DNA from: Xenoacremonium recifei
Taxonomy: Eukaryota > Ascomycota > Sordariomycetes > Hypocreales > Nectriaceae
Assembly (NCBI GenBank): GCA_012184525.1
Contig: WOFQ01000021.1
Span: forward strand, 310,001-374,000
DNA: 64,000 bases
Reading direction: 5' to 3'
A program made the translations under genes and the position numbers. Of the stretch, positions 22,361 through 32,798 are shown piece by piece. The notes under the pieces were generated by a model. It was given only the letters and a program-made list of their open reading frames with translations. It searched no databases and was not told the origin of the DNA. Position 1 is the stretch's first letter, and every line of letters begins with the position of its first letter.

Positions 22361-23579
22361 TCAAGCACTCAATTTTGTGTAATCCACGCCTAGAACTCCA
22401 TCCATCCACTCTCCCATCTGCTTTGCCTTCTCTTCACTTAAGCCAGCACCTGCAAAACGACTACTCCAATCATGCACGTTGTACATGTTCGAGTTCTCTA
22501 GAGCGGAGAAGTCCAAATCGGAGCCAGTGTCATCGATGGTGAACTTGTCGATGACACCATGCCGAGACTCAAAATAAATCTTCTCCTTTTGGAATACTGT
22601 CAGACTGAACCTCAGTTGGAGTTTGCGGAAGACTTACTTTGAACGGTAATTGCGGCCTCTCTCGTTGGTCGTCTTTGTAAGGGTGGGTGGAAAACGCAAA
22701 TCTGGGTGTCTGGCCGTATATCCAATCCCGAGACTTGAGTTCATCATAGCCCTTCCGTATACTCTCTTCCTCAAGAGCGCTGTCATCGACGTATGTGAGA
22801 GTACCAAAATTCCCATACATGTTCTTGAACTCGCGAACAACCTCGTCGACGAATTCTTCGTCGACAATGTCGATATTCCGGACCCTGCTGCGCACGCTGT
22901 CCACGCCACGGGTTTTGATAAAGGGCTCTGCGGGTGAACGGAGAAGGCCTGATATATTGGGTAGGTCAGGGCTGTTCAAGAGACATGTTCCATGGTGCAA
23001 GGAGCGCAGACGAGTCAGCTTGTAAGCTGATCCCGATATCTTGTACATCTGACCTTCGTGAGCAGTGACAATGTCATGCCGTTGGTTCACCCACGTCTTC
23101 TTCCCAAGCTTTCCTAACGCCCGAACAATCATTTCCGCATGTTTGTCTCTGTCGAATGCAGAAGGTGGGCAAACCACACTGAAGTTGACGTTCCCGTCGT
23201 CATGGAAGACGGTTCCTCCACCGGAGCGTCTTCGAACCAGCTGGATCGGCTCATCCTTCCATGCCTTGCTCCGTCGATCAGCTCTGAACTGGGCCAGGCG
23301 TGGAAGATTGACCTCCATCCACGGGTTCTGGTTTCTCCCGAACACGACGCATGGTGCGTTGACGTAAAGAAAGAGGACGGTTGATTCGGGAGGTGTGATT
23401 TGTAACAAGCGATGCTCAATGGACAGGTTGACGAAGGGATCCCTAGAGCGAGAGATGTACGCTTGGGTGTTATTGGCAGGATCTTGGGCCTTTGCTGTGA
23501 AGAGACGTTTGAAGGCGCATGATGAAGACGGAAATGGTGAGGACTGCCGGCCTTGTCGGGCCAGCAGCGGCAGCACCAT
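22361..23579 (-). CDS. aim22: Lipoate-protein ligase, mitochondrial (AIM22-like)
   Basis: Exon 1 is 22638-23579, a 52-nt intron is 22586-22637, and exon 2 is 22361-22585; 388 residues. It attaches lipoate or moves lipoyl groups to the E2 and glycine-cleavage H proteins in mitochondria. Seen: VNAPCVVFGRNQNPW, the signature RRRSGGGTVFHDDGNVNFS, KISGSAYK (the lysine contacting lipoyl-AMP), and HGTCLLNSPDL. The C-terminal part is split off by the intron and includes GAGLSEEKAKQMGEWMDGVL. The ATG at 23579 starts MVLPLLARQGRQ with Arg and Ser and no acidic residues, a fitting mitochondrial presequence. An in-frame ATG at 23795 would add 72 residues with acidic positions, less fitting for import. 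Confidence in the family is high; the yeast symbol is used by similarity. Confidence 0.94.
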
Positions 23580-24098
23580 TGACAAGTTTAAGAGACTGAA
23601 GCTCTGGATATCGAGCTTCTTCCGAGAGCAGAAATCAATGAGGCATCGCTGCAATAGAATGTTCGCGGCCGGTGTGAAATGAGTGAGGCTGCAATGAGTG
23701 TCGTGAGAGTCGAAGCTTGAAAACGGTTGAAGATTGGCGATGAGATTGAAAGCTGGAGACTCCACAAGGTCGAGAAGTGGGTCTTCCGTCTGCATGGTCA
23801 GCGGTACGTACCTTTTCTGGACCCTGGTCGAACCCGATGAACTGCGATCCTAGTATAAGTGGCTTCAACTCTGAGGAAAGACAGGTAGGAATTGACACTT
23901 CTTTTGTATAATTTCACTTTAGCTTGAAACACAGGGCATCTTTGAATTCCTTGGTTTGCATTTGACGTTAGACTGGAAAGAACGACTCACCATTGCCCCT
24001 CCCCCGCGCTCCCAGCAAAGCTTCCACGCCAAAAGCTTCGTCACCGAGTCGGCTTTCCCTCCTCAACACCAACAACCGCCGACCTTCGAGTCGTCACC
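23580..24098. promoter_or_regulatory. Divergent region between lipoate ligase and the ARO2 pseudogene
   Basis: About 520 bp between divergent start positions. Part of it (23580-23795) is open in frame with the ligase and may be leader or N-terminal extension. Just upstream of 24099 is CCTCAACACCAACAACC, an AC-rich leader-like stretch followed by GTCACCATG. Confidence 0.4.
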
Positions 24099-24845
24099 AT
24101 GTCGACCTTCGGGGCCTATTTCCGCGTTAAACATCCACCTCTTCAACGACACCGAGGCCATTAGCGCTGACCCGAACATCCTTCGCCCTTGCCGAGACGC
24201 TCATCCGCGTCCAGGTTGACAAGCACTTGCCCGTATGCTGCCCCGACGAGGAGGTCGGCCGCAAAATGGAGGAGCGCATCGCCCAGCTCCACGACGCTCA
24301 TGACAGCACTGGCAGCTCTGTGATCTGTATTATCCGCAATGTGCTTGTCGGGCTGGGTGAGCCTTGCTTTGAAAAGCTTGAGGCCAAGCTCGGCCATGCC
24401 ATGATGTCCATCCTCGCCATCAAGGGCTTCGAGATCGGTTCCGGTTTCCGTGGCGCCGAGATGACCGGCTCCGCGCAAGCTGATATCCCACGCTCAAAAC
24501 TTCAGACTCACACTAACCACTCTGGCGGTATCCAGGGTAGATTCTCCAACGGCATGCCCGTCTTCGTCCGGGTCGCTTTCAAGCCACACGCCACTATCAG
24601 CCAAGAACAGACCACAGCACTCTACAACAGCTCAGGCGAGAGCGTACTAGCCGCCAAGGGCCGTCACGATCCGGTCGTGGTCCCCAGGGCAATCGCAGTT
24701 TGTATTCCTTTAATCAACTGTTGAGAGATCTCAGAGGCTAACTTTTGAGTAGATCGTCGAAGGCATGGCCGCGTTGGCGATTGCCGATGCCGTGATGGCG
24801 CAGCACGCCCGGACAGTGGGTATGCAGATGAGACAGCAGAACTAA
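24099..24845 (+). pseudogene. aro2: Chorismate synthase (ARO2) pseudogene, internally deleted and frame-disrupted
   Basis: The beginning, MSTFGAYFRV at 24099, is the canonical start of fungal chorismate synthase, but it joins directly to sequence from the middle of the enzyme (IHLFNDTEAI), in another frame. About 130 residues are missing, including the N-terminal GESHC signature and the SSAR signature. Frame 0 stops at 24162. A second frame change near 24181 leads into a long frame with LAETLIRVQVDKHLPV, NVLVGLGEPCFEKLEA, GFEIGSGF, SGGIQG and KGRHDPVVVPRA. A second gap falls between GSAQADIP and RSKLQTHT. A 55-nt intron (24698-24752, branch GGCTAAC) is still intact, so this is not a processed retrocopy. 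The last exon reads IVEGMAALAIADAVMAQHAR and ends at a stop. An intact copy presumably lies elsewhere in the genome; activity from this locus is very unlikely. Confidence 0.9.
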
Positions 24846-25404
24846 ATATGGGACAAGAGTGAGGCATAGAGAATGGTAAAAAGGAGTTAGTGTATGATAT
24901 AAATGTCATATTCAGGATATATGCGAAATAGATCACTCAATCATTCAAAGACCACCGTGTACACTTCCCCAAAGGTTCAAACACAGGATCATTTTTAAGG
25001 CTAGCACAAACGATTCATGATTACAAAGTAATGTTCTTGAATTAGGCCAGATGGGCGTATCGTAATGTGTCGATGCTTCAACTCAATGTGACCCCTATTC
25101 CCCACTCTTCAACACACAACGCCAGAACCCCCATCGAAACCCAAGATACAGAACCCTCTTCAACAGATTGCTTTTACTTTTCCATCCATCTCCTCCCAAA
25201 TGATGGACTCCAAAACAATCCCGAAAAGACATTAAAAGCAAACAAACAATCGATGTACACGCAAGATTTCGCTATACACCGTCCTGATGCCCAAAGATCG
25301 TCACTATATGTCGTAAAGCCCACCACGTGAAAACGCCAGCCTTTTAGCCCGAATCGTGTCTGAAAGAATATCGTTAAGCGTTCCTCGTTGCAAGGTCGCG
25401 TATA
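24846..25404. other. Intergenic region, about 560 bp
   Basis: It is flanked by the 3' ends of the convergent ARO2 pseudogene and the zinc-cluster gene. AT-rich; nothing recognisable. It presumably holds the 3' UTR of the gene ending at 25405. Confidence 0.4.
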
Positions 25405-28400
25405 TTAGGATGGAGGAGGAAATTCATTATTATTGTGGCCTCCTTGTCCCATGTCCGGGTTCTCGAATAGCCCGAGTACGTCATGGGGTATATAATCCAG
25501 CCACGAGCCGCTGAGGCCGTCTTGTTGTAAAGCATTTATGTCGATGTCCTGGCTGTCGAATGTGATGGAGTCCATGTTCCCCATAGACGGACCCCAGCTC
25601 GTTGGGTATGGCATACTCGGGGGATAATACATGTTGGTGGGCGTCGCTGTGGTCCCAGGAATGGCGCCAGCTGGTCCTGCATCAGCCAAGTTGCCAGGAG
25701 GTGAGGCACTGTATGCATCGAAGCCGTTGGTCTGGCTGGTCGGCGTGTATCTAGGGCCCAGATAGAGATCTGGCGCCTCGCCCTCTTCCGGCACTCGGTC
25801 AAATGCAACTGTCGGCCGCCCTGGTGCGAGGCTGGACATTCTGCGAGATACCGCTGGCCGTGGAGAGAGCCGCACTGCTGAAGTATTTGGTTGAGGGTAT
25901 ACTGGATACATGGTCCCAGTCTCCGGCAGACTTTGCCTGATGGGATCGTACACCATATTTCCTGGCGGCGTATTGGGCTGTAGAGCATGCGACGACGGGG
26001 CAATGACGCCTGTTGCAAAGTTCTGATACATGAGGGTCAAGCTCGAATTGGGCGAATTCGCGGTACCAGAAAGACTCCAAGCAATCGGTGGCCCGGTGAT
26101 TTTGGGCGAAGCACGGCTCTCGAATCGAGGAAACTGATGGCCCATAGCACCTCTGCTCTCTCGGCGAGGAACTTTTGTGCTCTCATACTCTTCTGTCGTG
26201 TAAGTCTCGCAATCCCATATTCCCTTGACCTTCTGGTCGAGGGCCGTCAAGATATATGTGACGCCGCCCCAATACAACTGAACTTGCTGTAACGAGCTAT
26301 AGCACCGCTGATAGTTCTGGTTGGCGACTGATGCAAGCAGAGAGTGCCTGGACGGCTTTGACTCCCGATTCCTAGATTTCGAGGCCCTAGTCGTCTTAGA
26401 CTTCGATCCTTGAGGGGAGCTGGCCCTCGAAGGTTCTCCCGAGGCATTTGCATTCGATTCCATGAGAAAAGCGCATGCCGCAATATACATGGGCTGATTT
26501 GTGAACGGGTTTCCAATGAAGCTCTTCGGGTCGATTAGGTCAGCGAACGAAAGGATGTCGCAAATCGTCTTGGCGCTGCTCATGCTTAACTCGCGACTGT
26601 CCGCCAGCAACTGCAGGTCGCCCCGAAGTTCACCAAATGGTGTCAGTAAGGTTGGCTGATGAAGGATAATGAGAAGCGCGTGAAACCAGAAATGTAATAG
26701 GATGAACATAGGGCCCTGGCCAAACCCTAGATATGCCTTAAAGTTGCTGACGTTGAATTGCAGTCGAGAGTCCCAGCCCTTGTAAATCTTCGTGAGATCA
26801 CGCTCCATCTCGTTGAGCTTATCCCACTTGTCTTGGGTGAGATCTTGCACATTGCGAATCTTGTTCAATACATCGGACACTCGGCCATATAGGTGTATGA
26901 TCTCGAGAAAGACGGGGAAAACTGCCGGCCATCTGGTGACGGGATCAAGATATGGTTCTGGAAGCTCGAGTTCAAAATCCTCGTCATGGATCGTTACCGG
27001 TCGACCGGTACCCGAGGAAATGAGGCGATCCAAGATGAAGACAGCCCAAAACGTGTCTTTGCGCTCTTGAACCACTTCTTTCTGCTCTTCGGGGCTGAGC
27101 GTGTCCGTGTCGTTGGGCTTTTCTTCAGGACTTTCCTCATCCTCTTTTCTGACGGAGTTTCGAAGGTACCATGGATCCTTGTCGCCTTGGAATTGAACTC
27201 CCACCTCTTTCTGCAAACCTAGATCCACAGCCATCCTAATGGCCAAGCCCAAATACATCCATAAGGTACTGTCCTGGCTCGCACCGAAGCCTTCGTATGC
27301 CATCAAGAGCAGGGCCTGAACAGCGCCAACCGTCGGACACGGGAATGTATCAACCGTCGCTTGCCTGGCTCTTTGAGCAAATACGTTGCCTCTTTCGGTT
27401 CGGGGCATCTTGTCATTGCCACCCGTCAATGCTGGTGCGTCGGAGAACCGCGCTGCGAGGGCACAGACAGAGTCGACCAAGATAGCTTCGACTCTTTTTT
27501 CCTTGACTTGCTGCAGAAATTTGGCCTGCCTCAGAAATGGATAGCTTGAACCCATTTGAACGAAGAAGATATTGACCAAGTCGAGGATCAATGGGTGAAC
27601 AGGCGCGGGGTCGTTCGGGTCGTATATTGGCAAGTCCTCCACAACAACATCGCTTTCAGCCGCCGAGCTACTTGCAACAATTGCACTGTGCGACGACAGA
27701 GGCGAGGTGCCGGCGATCGAGGCACCTGTGGAACGGTGGCGATCGCGCACCGATACAACCATTTGCTTGAAGCCGGGGACAATGGCAGTTGGGCCAAAGT
27801 AGCGGAAGTAGGGAACGCGGTGACTCTCTAACCTTCGAACAGCGGTGGGAGAGTAGGGGGTATCATGGACAGAATTCAGATGTAGCGGGGTTTGGCTCGT
27901 CCGCATTGAGTGTAACTCATCGCCATTGTGGGTGCGCGAGTGTGCATTCTTCGTGGATTTGGCTTTTGCCGTCGATCGAGGCTCTTCGGGAGTGTCTTCG
28001 GAAGGCGGCGGAAAATCTCGAGATCCCTTTGCAGAAGGGATTGTGTTGGCATCGGGATAGTCTTCGACATGTTCGTCCTCGAGCGCTTCCTGATCATCCT
28101 CCTCGGCCTTCAAAACCGCACCCGCCGTATCGCCACCTTCCTTCTTATCTTCTGGATATCCCAAACATTCATGGCCGTTGCGTGTACAGGTAGAGCAGAG
28201 GGGTCGTTCGCCGGCGCATCGCGTCTTTCGTCTTCGGCACGTCAAACATCTACAAAGAAGATCGAAGTCGAGTCAGTGGAGAGCTCTAGCAAAGCCCCAA
28301 CGGGACTATGTGGGAAAGGCATGGAAAGGTAAACGAGGAGAGAGCGTACGCAGCATTAATTCTACGCCTTTTAGACGGTGGTTGGCCCTGACTATGGACG

Positions 28401-28459
28401 AAGCGAATCTGTCGCGGTGCTTGAGGGCCCGAATCCGACGTGTTGATCAAGGTGGTCAT
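25405..28459 (-). CDS. Zn2Cys6 transcription factor with fungal-specific (PF04082-type) domain
   Basis: Exon 1 is 28350-28459, a 100-nt intron 28250-28349, exon 2 25405-28249; 984 residues. The zinc cluster begins right at the splice junction (residues about 38-65) with spacing C-x2-C-x6-C-x6-C-x2-C-x6-C, preceded by the basic PPSKRRRINAA. An acidic linker and a Ser/Thr stretch follow. The middle homology region begins around RYFGPTAIVPGFKQMV, continues through HPLILDLVNIFFVQMGSSYPFL, VQALLLMAYEGFGASQDSTLWMYLGLAIRMAVDLGL and WAVFILDRLISSGTGRP. The C-terminal 250 residues are Pro/Ser/Gln/Asn-rich, a possible activation region. Targets cannot be told from sequence. The start is fixed by the conserved cluster and splice phase. 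A two-codon upstream ORF precedes it (see separate entry). Confidence 0.92.
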
Positions 28460-30534
28460 GGTTAGACCATGGTGGTGCTCCGTTGCGGCGCTGCAGTGGG
28501 TTTTCGCTGTACGCTACTCGCGACCTCTAAGCTAAAGTGCCTGGCAGCAGAGCTCCAGGGCCACGGGCATGGGCAGATGCAGTGGGATTGCGTTCGAGAC
28601 CTCGCTGCAAGGTGCAGGTGATTCCGGAGAGGCGCAACAGAGAAGGGAGGACGTCAACGGGGGTTGGAGGGCGCGAATGACGAAACGTCGCCCCAGGAGC
28701 GGGATGGCGGGCAGCGGACAGGCGATCAGTCAATGAGGAGTGGTGTCGAGCTGGGACGATATTAGAGGCAGGCCCTGACGCAGCTGGCGGGAAGCCTCAT
28801 GGTCATTGGCCGCGGAGACAGTAACGGACGGCAACGGAACGGAGACGAGCAGCCAACAAGTCGCGGGCTGGGGAAGAATTGAGAGAGAAAGACGGTGTCT
28901 GCGACGGAGGAGGGTGTGCACCGTGCCGGGGGTAGGACGTAAGGAGACTGAGGTGAGGACGGAAGACGGGGGTGGTGGTGGTGGTGGGAAGATGATGAGA
29001 GGAGGCAAGTCTGGTCTGCTGGTTGGTAATGGGAGACAGGCACCAGAATGCGATACTTGGAATTGGCAGGAGCGAGTCGGTCTGTCCCAAGTACCTGCCT
29101 CTAGCTCGTTTAATGCCTCAGGTGTCTTCGCCTCAGCTTGGCCGCTGGACTACGGTCCGATGCCCAAACTGCCTTTTCCTCATTCATGCTCGTGTGTGTT
29201 CCCGTCCTCCGTGTCTCGTCGCCTCTGCCGTCGAGTCCTGCTCGAGTGATCACGAGTGCAGCCTTTCCCCGGCCCCTACGCCGCTGGGCCCTGCTGTCCA
29301 TTGGCTGCTGAAACGAGGAGAGGCGTTACGGGGCCAGGGTGCATTTACCCGCTAACTTGGGTGGCTTCACGACGTCGGAGCTCTGAGACCCCAAGCCAGA
29401 AATGTTCGAGAAGAGCAGGCGTCGGTCATCAATGACGTCTGCCTGCAACGCAACGACGCCCTGTTCTACATATGTACGCAGGCGATCATCCGCACAGCTG
29501 GGAATCCCTGATGCTGAGCTTCTGTCAACCGTCACCTCCCAACCTCGCAGGGATCGTCGAGCGGGAGGCACAACTGGCTTGCCCCATCCATCCATCCCCA
29601 TAGGCTATCTGGGGAAGCCCGTCTGCGGAGACATCTCCGTCCAGCTCTGAGCCGTTCGAAGCCTGCTCGGACTCTAGCACTCCGAATCCTTCCAACATTC
29701 TCCGGAAGCTTACGAAGCACTTCTCCCAGACTTAAAACCATGTCACGAGGTACCTTGATATAAGCTGTCATTTTTGCTGACTTCCACCGTCCATGTTGCC
29801 GTCGGTACTCGGCCTCGATTGGACAACAAGCCTGCCCTCCCACTAGCCCTCATCTCAGCCATTGCGACTCTAACAGTAACCACCTGAGATGAAAATTAAC
29901 AGGGTGGTCCCAAAAACGCCATGTGTAATTTCGGTGAGCCAGCTTAGCTTTGGAATGGAGAATGCACAAAAATCTCTTCACCATCTCTTGACCTATTGGC
30001 AGGAGGGTCCCGGCGGAAACATCGTGAGTCGGCGCCAATAATTGCTGCACGCTTGGACTGGACTGGTAACGCCGGCTCGGTATCCTCGGATTACCCAAAC
30101 AAGACTGGACGCAGAGGACGGGGCAGGCCTGACCGTAATGTCTTTCAGTCCTCGTCACCGTCCTACAGGTAGAGCCCGGGAGATAATGTATAGACGTTCC
30201 CTTAATCTAAAGTGACAGCCAATCATTCAGTCATGACAAAAAGAAGCATATTTAACCGTGATAAAATTCCTGCTTTTGAAATAATCTTCGGGAACCAGAT
30301 CTAAGAATCTGGGGTATAATGCCCGACGAGCCAACCGACAACACCTCTTCCACACGCGCCGCAAACAACAGGCTCCCACTTTGGAAGTTATAACCTACCC
30401 AAACCTTTCCCAATTCCAACGCCCAGATTCTCTTTCGTTGCCCTTGTTTACCAGCAACTCGATATGTCCAACCCAATTCCATCTTGTACAATGAGATGAT
30501 GCTTCTCTTGGAAACATCCCATTCCGCAACCAAG
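28460..30534. other. Intergenic region, about 2 kb, no gene seen
   Basis: It lies between two tandem minus-strand regulator genes, so it carries the promoter/leader of the first (adjacent to 28459) and the 3' UTR of the second (adjacent to 30535). The part up to about 29.1 kb is pyrimidine-rich on the sense strand, typical of fungal leaders. Competing short frames show no family match. Confidence 0.4.
28462..28470 (-). promoter_or_regulatory. Minimal upstream ORF (Met-Val-stop) before the zinc-cluster factor
   Basis: On the minus strand the leader reads ACCATGGTCTAACCATGACC. The first ATG (28470-28468) has A at -3 and G at +4, a strong context; it is stopped after one further codon, only two bases before the main ATG at 28459. 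If transcription starts upstream of it, ribosomes would meet this uORF first. Whether it is in the mRNA is not visible from sequence. Confidence 0.6.
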
Positions 30535-32798
30535 TTAACCAAAAACGATGGTAACACCCATATCCTCGCTCACTCGCCTCCACAAGTCCCCCTTCCTTCG
30601 GACTCCCATTTTCGTGATATCTTCATACTGGGAAGTAGCATCCTCCATATCAGCCCTCTTCCACACTTCTCGCACGATGCACCAGGCTCTTTCGATATTC
30701 ATCATACCCTGTCGGCGATCGATAGCAACGAATGCTTGTCGAGCAGCATCCCGGTCTCCCAGACTTGTCGCCTCACAAGCGGCGACAAACAATGGCCACA
30801 GTAGCGCTCCCATCGGTCCCGCGTTGCTCACAGTTCCAACACAGTGCGTCAGACTGATGTGAGTATGGCGTTGCACCAAGGGGTGGCCCCGGGGATAATT
30901 GTAGATTGTACGGTACAGGTAGACGAAAGCCGAGTGGCGATACGCCAAAGCGTTGTTCAAAATGCTCTGGAGACGAGCCCTCTCCGCGGCTCGATCTGCA
31001 GAGAGGTCCTCCGCATTCTGGGTGAGCGGCGAGTCGGGTGGCAAAACCGGGTGCCAATCCCTCAAAGAGTTCTCGATAGCGGTGGCACTGAACTCGAATT
31101 CAGTACGCAGTACAGCAATCTTGGATGCGTCTTCTTGGCTGATTGCAGCGTCCAGTTGATCCTTTAGCTTGAGTAAATTGGACAGTCGGTAGATGATGGG
31201 CCACAATGAGGTAGCCATCCCAAGTAGCGTATCAACACTGCTCAGGGGAGAAGATGCGCCGCTGGAATCGAGGGGAGGGAAAGGGGCCATATGGTTTCCT
31301 TCATGCGAAGAGGACAACGGAGAAGTACCAAAAGACAGGGCCGCAATCACATCGTAGAAACGAAAAGCCTATCAATATCTTAGTGGATGGACGGGCTTTG
31401 TAGGAGTTGAGTGGCTTACCCTCTCTAAGAAAACTCCAGTAGGATCAGTCGCAGTCTCGCCATTGCCCATTATCGTCATAGCGCCTTTCAGATGGCCGTC
31501 TACAATATTGGACCTGCCCTTTTGGACCAGCTGCAGACTGTCAGAACATTCAAATGCCTTCTCAGATCTTAGCCAGGCAACTTACCACTTCATAGTAAAC
31601 CAGCAGCATAATAGCAGCCAACAACTCATTTCGATTAGCATCCGCGCCCTTCGCAATCAACCTAGCCAACCCTTGGATTGATTTATTGTGAAAATAAACG
31701 CTCTTTTCACTATTCTCCACGCCTCGATGCTCAAGGTGAGCACTCGCAAGGGCGTAGACAGCGTTCATAACTGACGGACTATTGTGGCACAGTGGAAGAA
31801 CAAGTTGTTGGAAGGGGTTACCGCGCTCCTCACGGAACACAATGAGGTGGGAGAGAACGTTGCAGAAGTGGTCTACAAGTCCTCGTCGATTGTCGCGTTC
31901 GGAGAACTCGGTAAACAAAGGGGCGCAAAATTCGAATCGTGGCGACGGAATAGCGACAGGCGCAATAAGGGCGAGAGACGGTGTCCGTGTGCTTTGAGAC
32001 GTACCACTGGCCAAAGCCATCGAATCTCGTCGGATGATTTCTTCGATATCGTCGTCGGCAGCAGGAGCAATGGTCTCGTTGAGGACCGGGAATTGGAAAT
32101 CGAATGAGTCCAACGGTGACATTGTAGCCAGATCCTGCGGGCTCCAAGCGAAAGTGCTACCCATTGGACTGTTCATGGGCTTGCTAGAGAATGGGCTCTG
32201 CGCAGGTAACTCAGGAAGAACCTCCTCAACGAGTTCATCTGTTCCGAACCATTCTTCTTCCTCATCCTTCCACTGCGGAACTGGCGCTGCGTTCTCTGGT
32301 GATTGAACAGCTCTCTCTGAGCCTGAAGATGATGAACTGGTATTGACGCCCGGTGCGACGGTGGATTCTCGCTTGCGCCGTTGTCGCGGCTTTACAGGCT
32401 CGTAGACGCACTCCTGGCCGTGCTCCTGGCAGCGGGCGCATGCTGGGCGAATTTCGTCACATTTCTTCTTCTATTGAACACATGTCAGGAATTGTCGTGG
32501 AACTCGTAGTTTCAACTTGAATTACCTTTTCTTTGCTATGAGAAAGTAGTCAGTATAGGCATTCAGGGAAGGCGGCTTTGCCGAAGTTGAAAACTTACCA
32601 ATAACTGCACCCTATAATTCGAATAGAGATGCTCCGTCAGCTTAGATTCTTTTCGCAGCAGCGCGTTTCAATGGCAACCAAATCGATGAGCAGCAAGAAA
32701 CCTGCGGCATCGCAAGCGGAGGAAGTGAAGGGCGACCTACCTGCGCGAGAGCGCTTCTTGGGAACTTTCGGTGGCGCGAGTCTCGTAAAGAGTAACAT
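30535..32798 (-). CDS. Zn2Cys6 transcription factor, Fungal_trans_2 type, with two microexons
   Basis: Six exons: 32741-32798, 32599-32611 (13 nt), 32526-32535 (10 nt), 31586-32470, 31420-31530 and 30535-31368; 636 residues. Every junction has GT-AG and the phases agree. Spliced, the N-terminus is MLLFTRLAPPKVPKKRSRA followed by a complete zinc cluster with spacing C-x2-C-x6-C-x6-C-x2-C-x6-C; the first two Cys come from the 13-nt exon (the second shared across the junction) and the following Lys-rich loop from the 10-nt exon. The rest has a Pro/Ser/acidic linker, then the PF11951-type region: FCNVLSHLIVFREERGNPFQ, VMNAVYALASAHLEHRG, YYEVLVQKGRSNIVDGH and FYDVIAALSF. Function and targets are unknown. 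It lies upstream of the other zinc-cluster gene, same strand, 2 kb apart. Confidence 0.88.
32526..32611 (-). other. Paired microexons (13 nt and 10 nt) encoding half of the zinc cluster
   Basis: The 13-nt exon (32599-32611) reads GGTGCAGTTATTG and the 10-nt exon (32526-32535) reads CAAAGAAAAG. They are separated by a 63-nt intron (32536-32598) and bounded by a 129-nt intron (32612-32740) and a 55-nt intron (32471-32525). Only with both included does the Cys pattern of the cluster become complete and stay in frame. Confidence 0.8.

Noticed and set aside
24099..24845. Idea that the ARO2-like locus is a functional short enzyme or a processed retrocopy
   Set aside because: Two frame changes, an early stop and loss of two signature regions rule out function; the intact intron rules out a processed copy.
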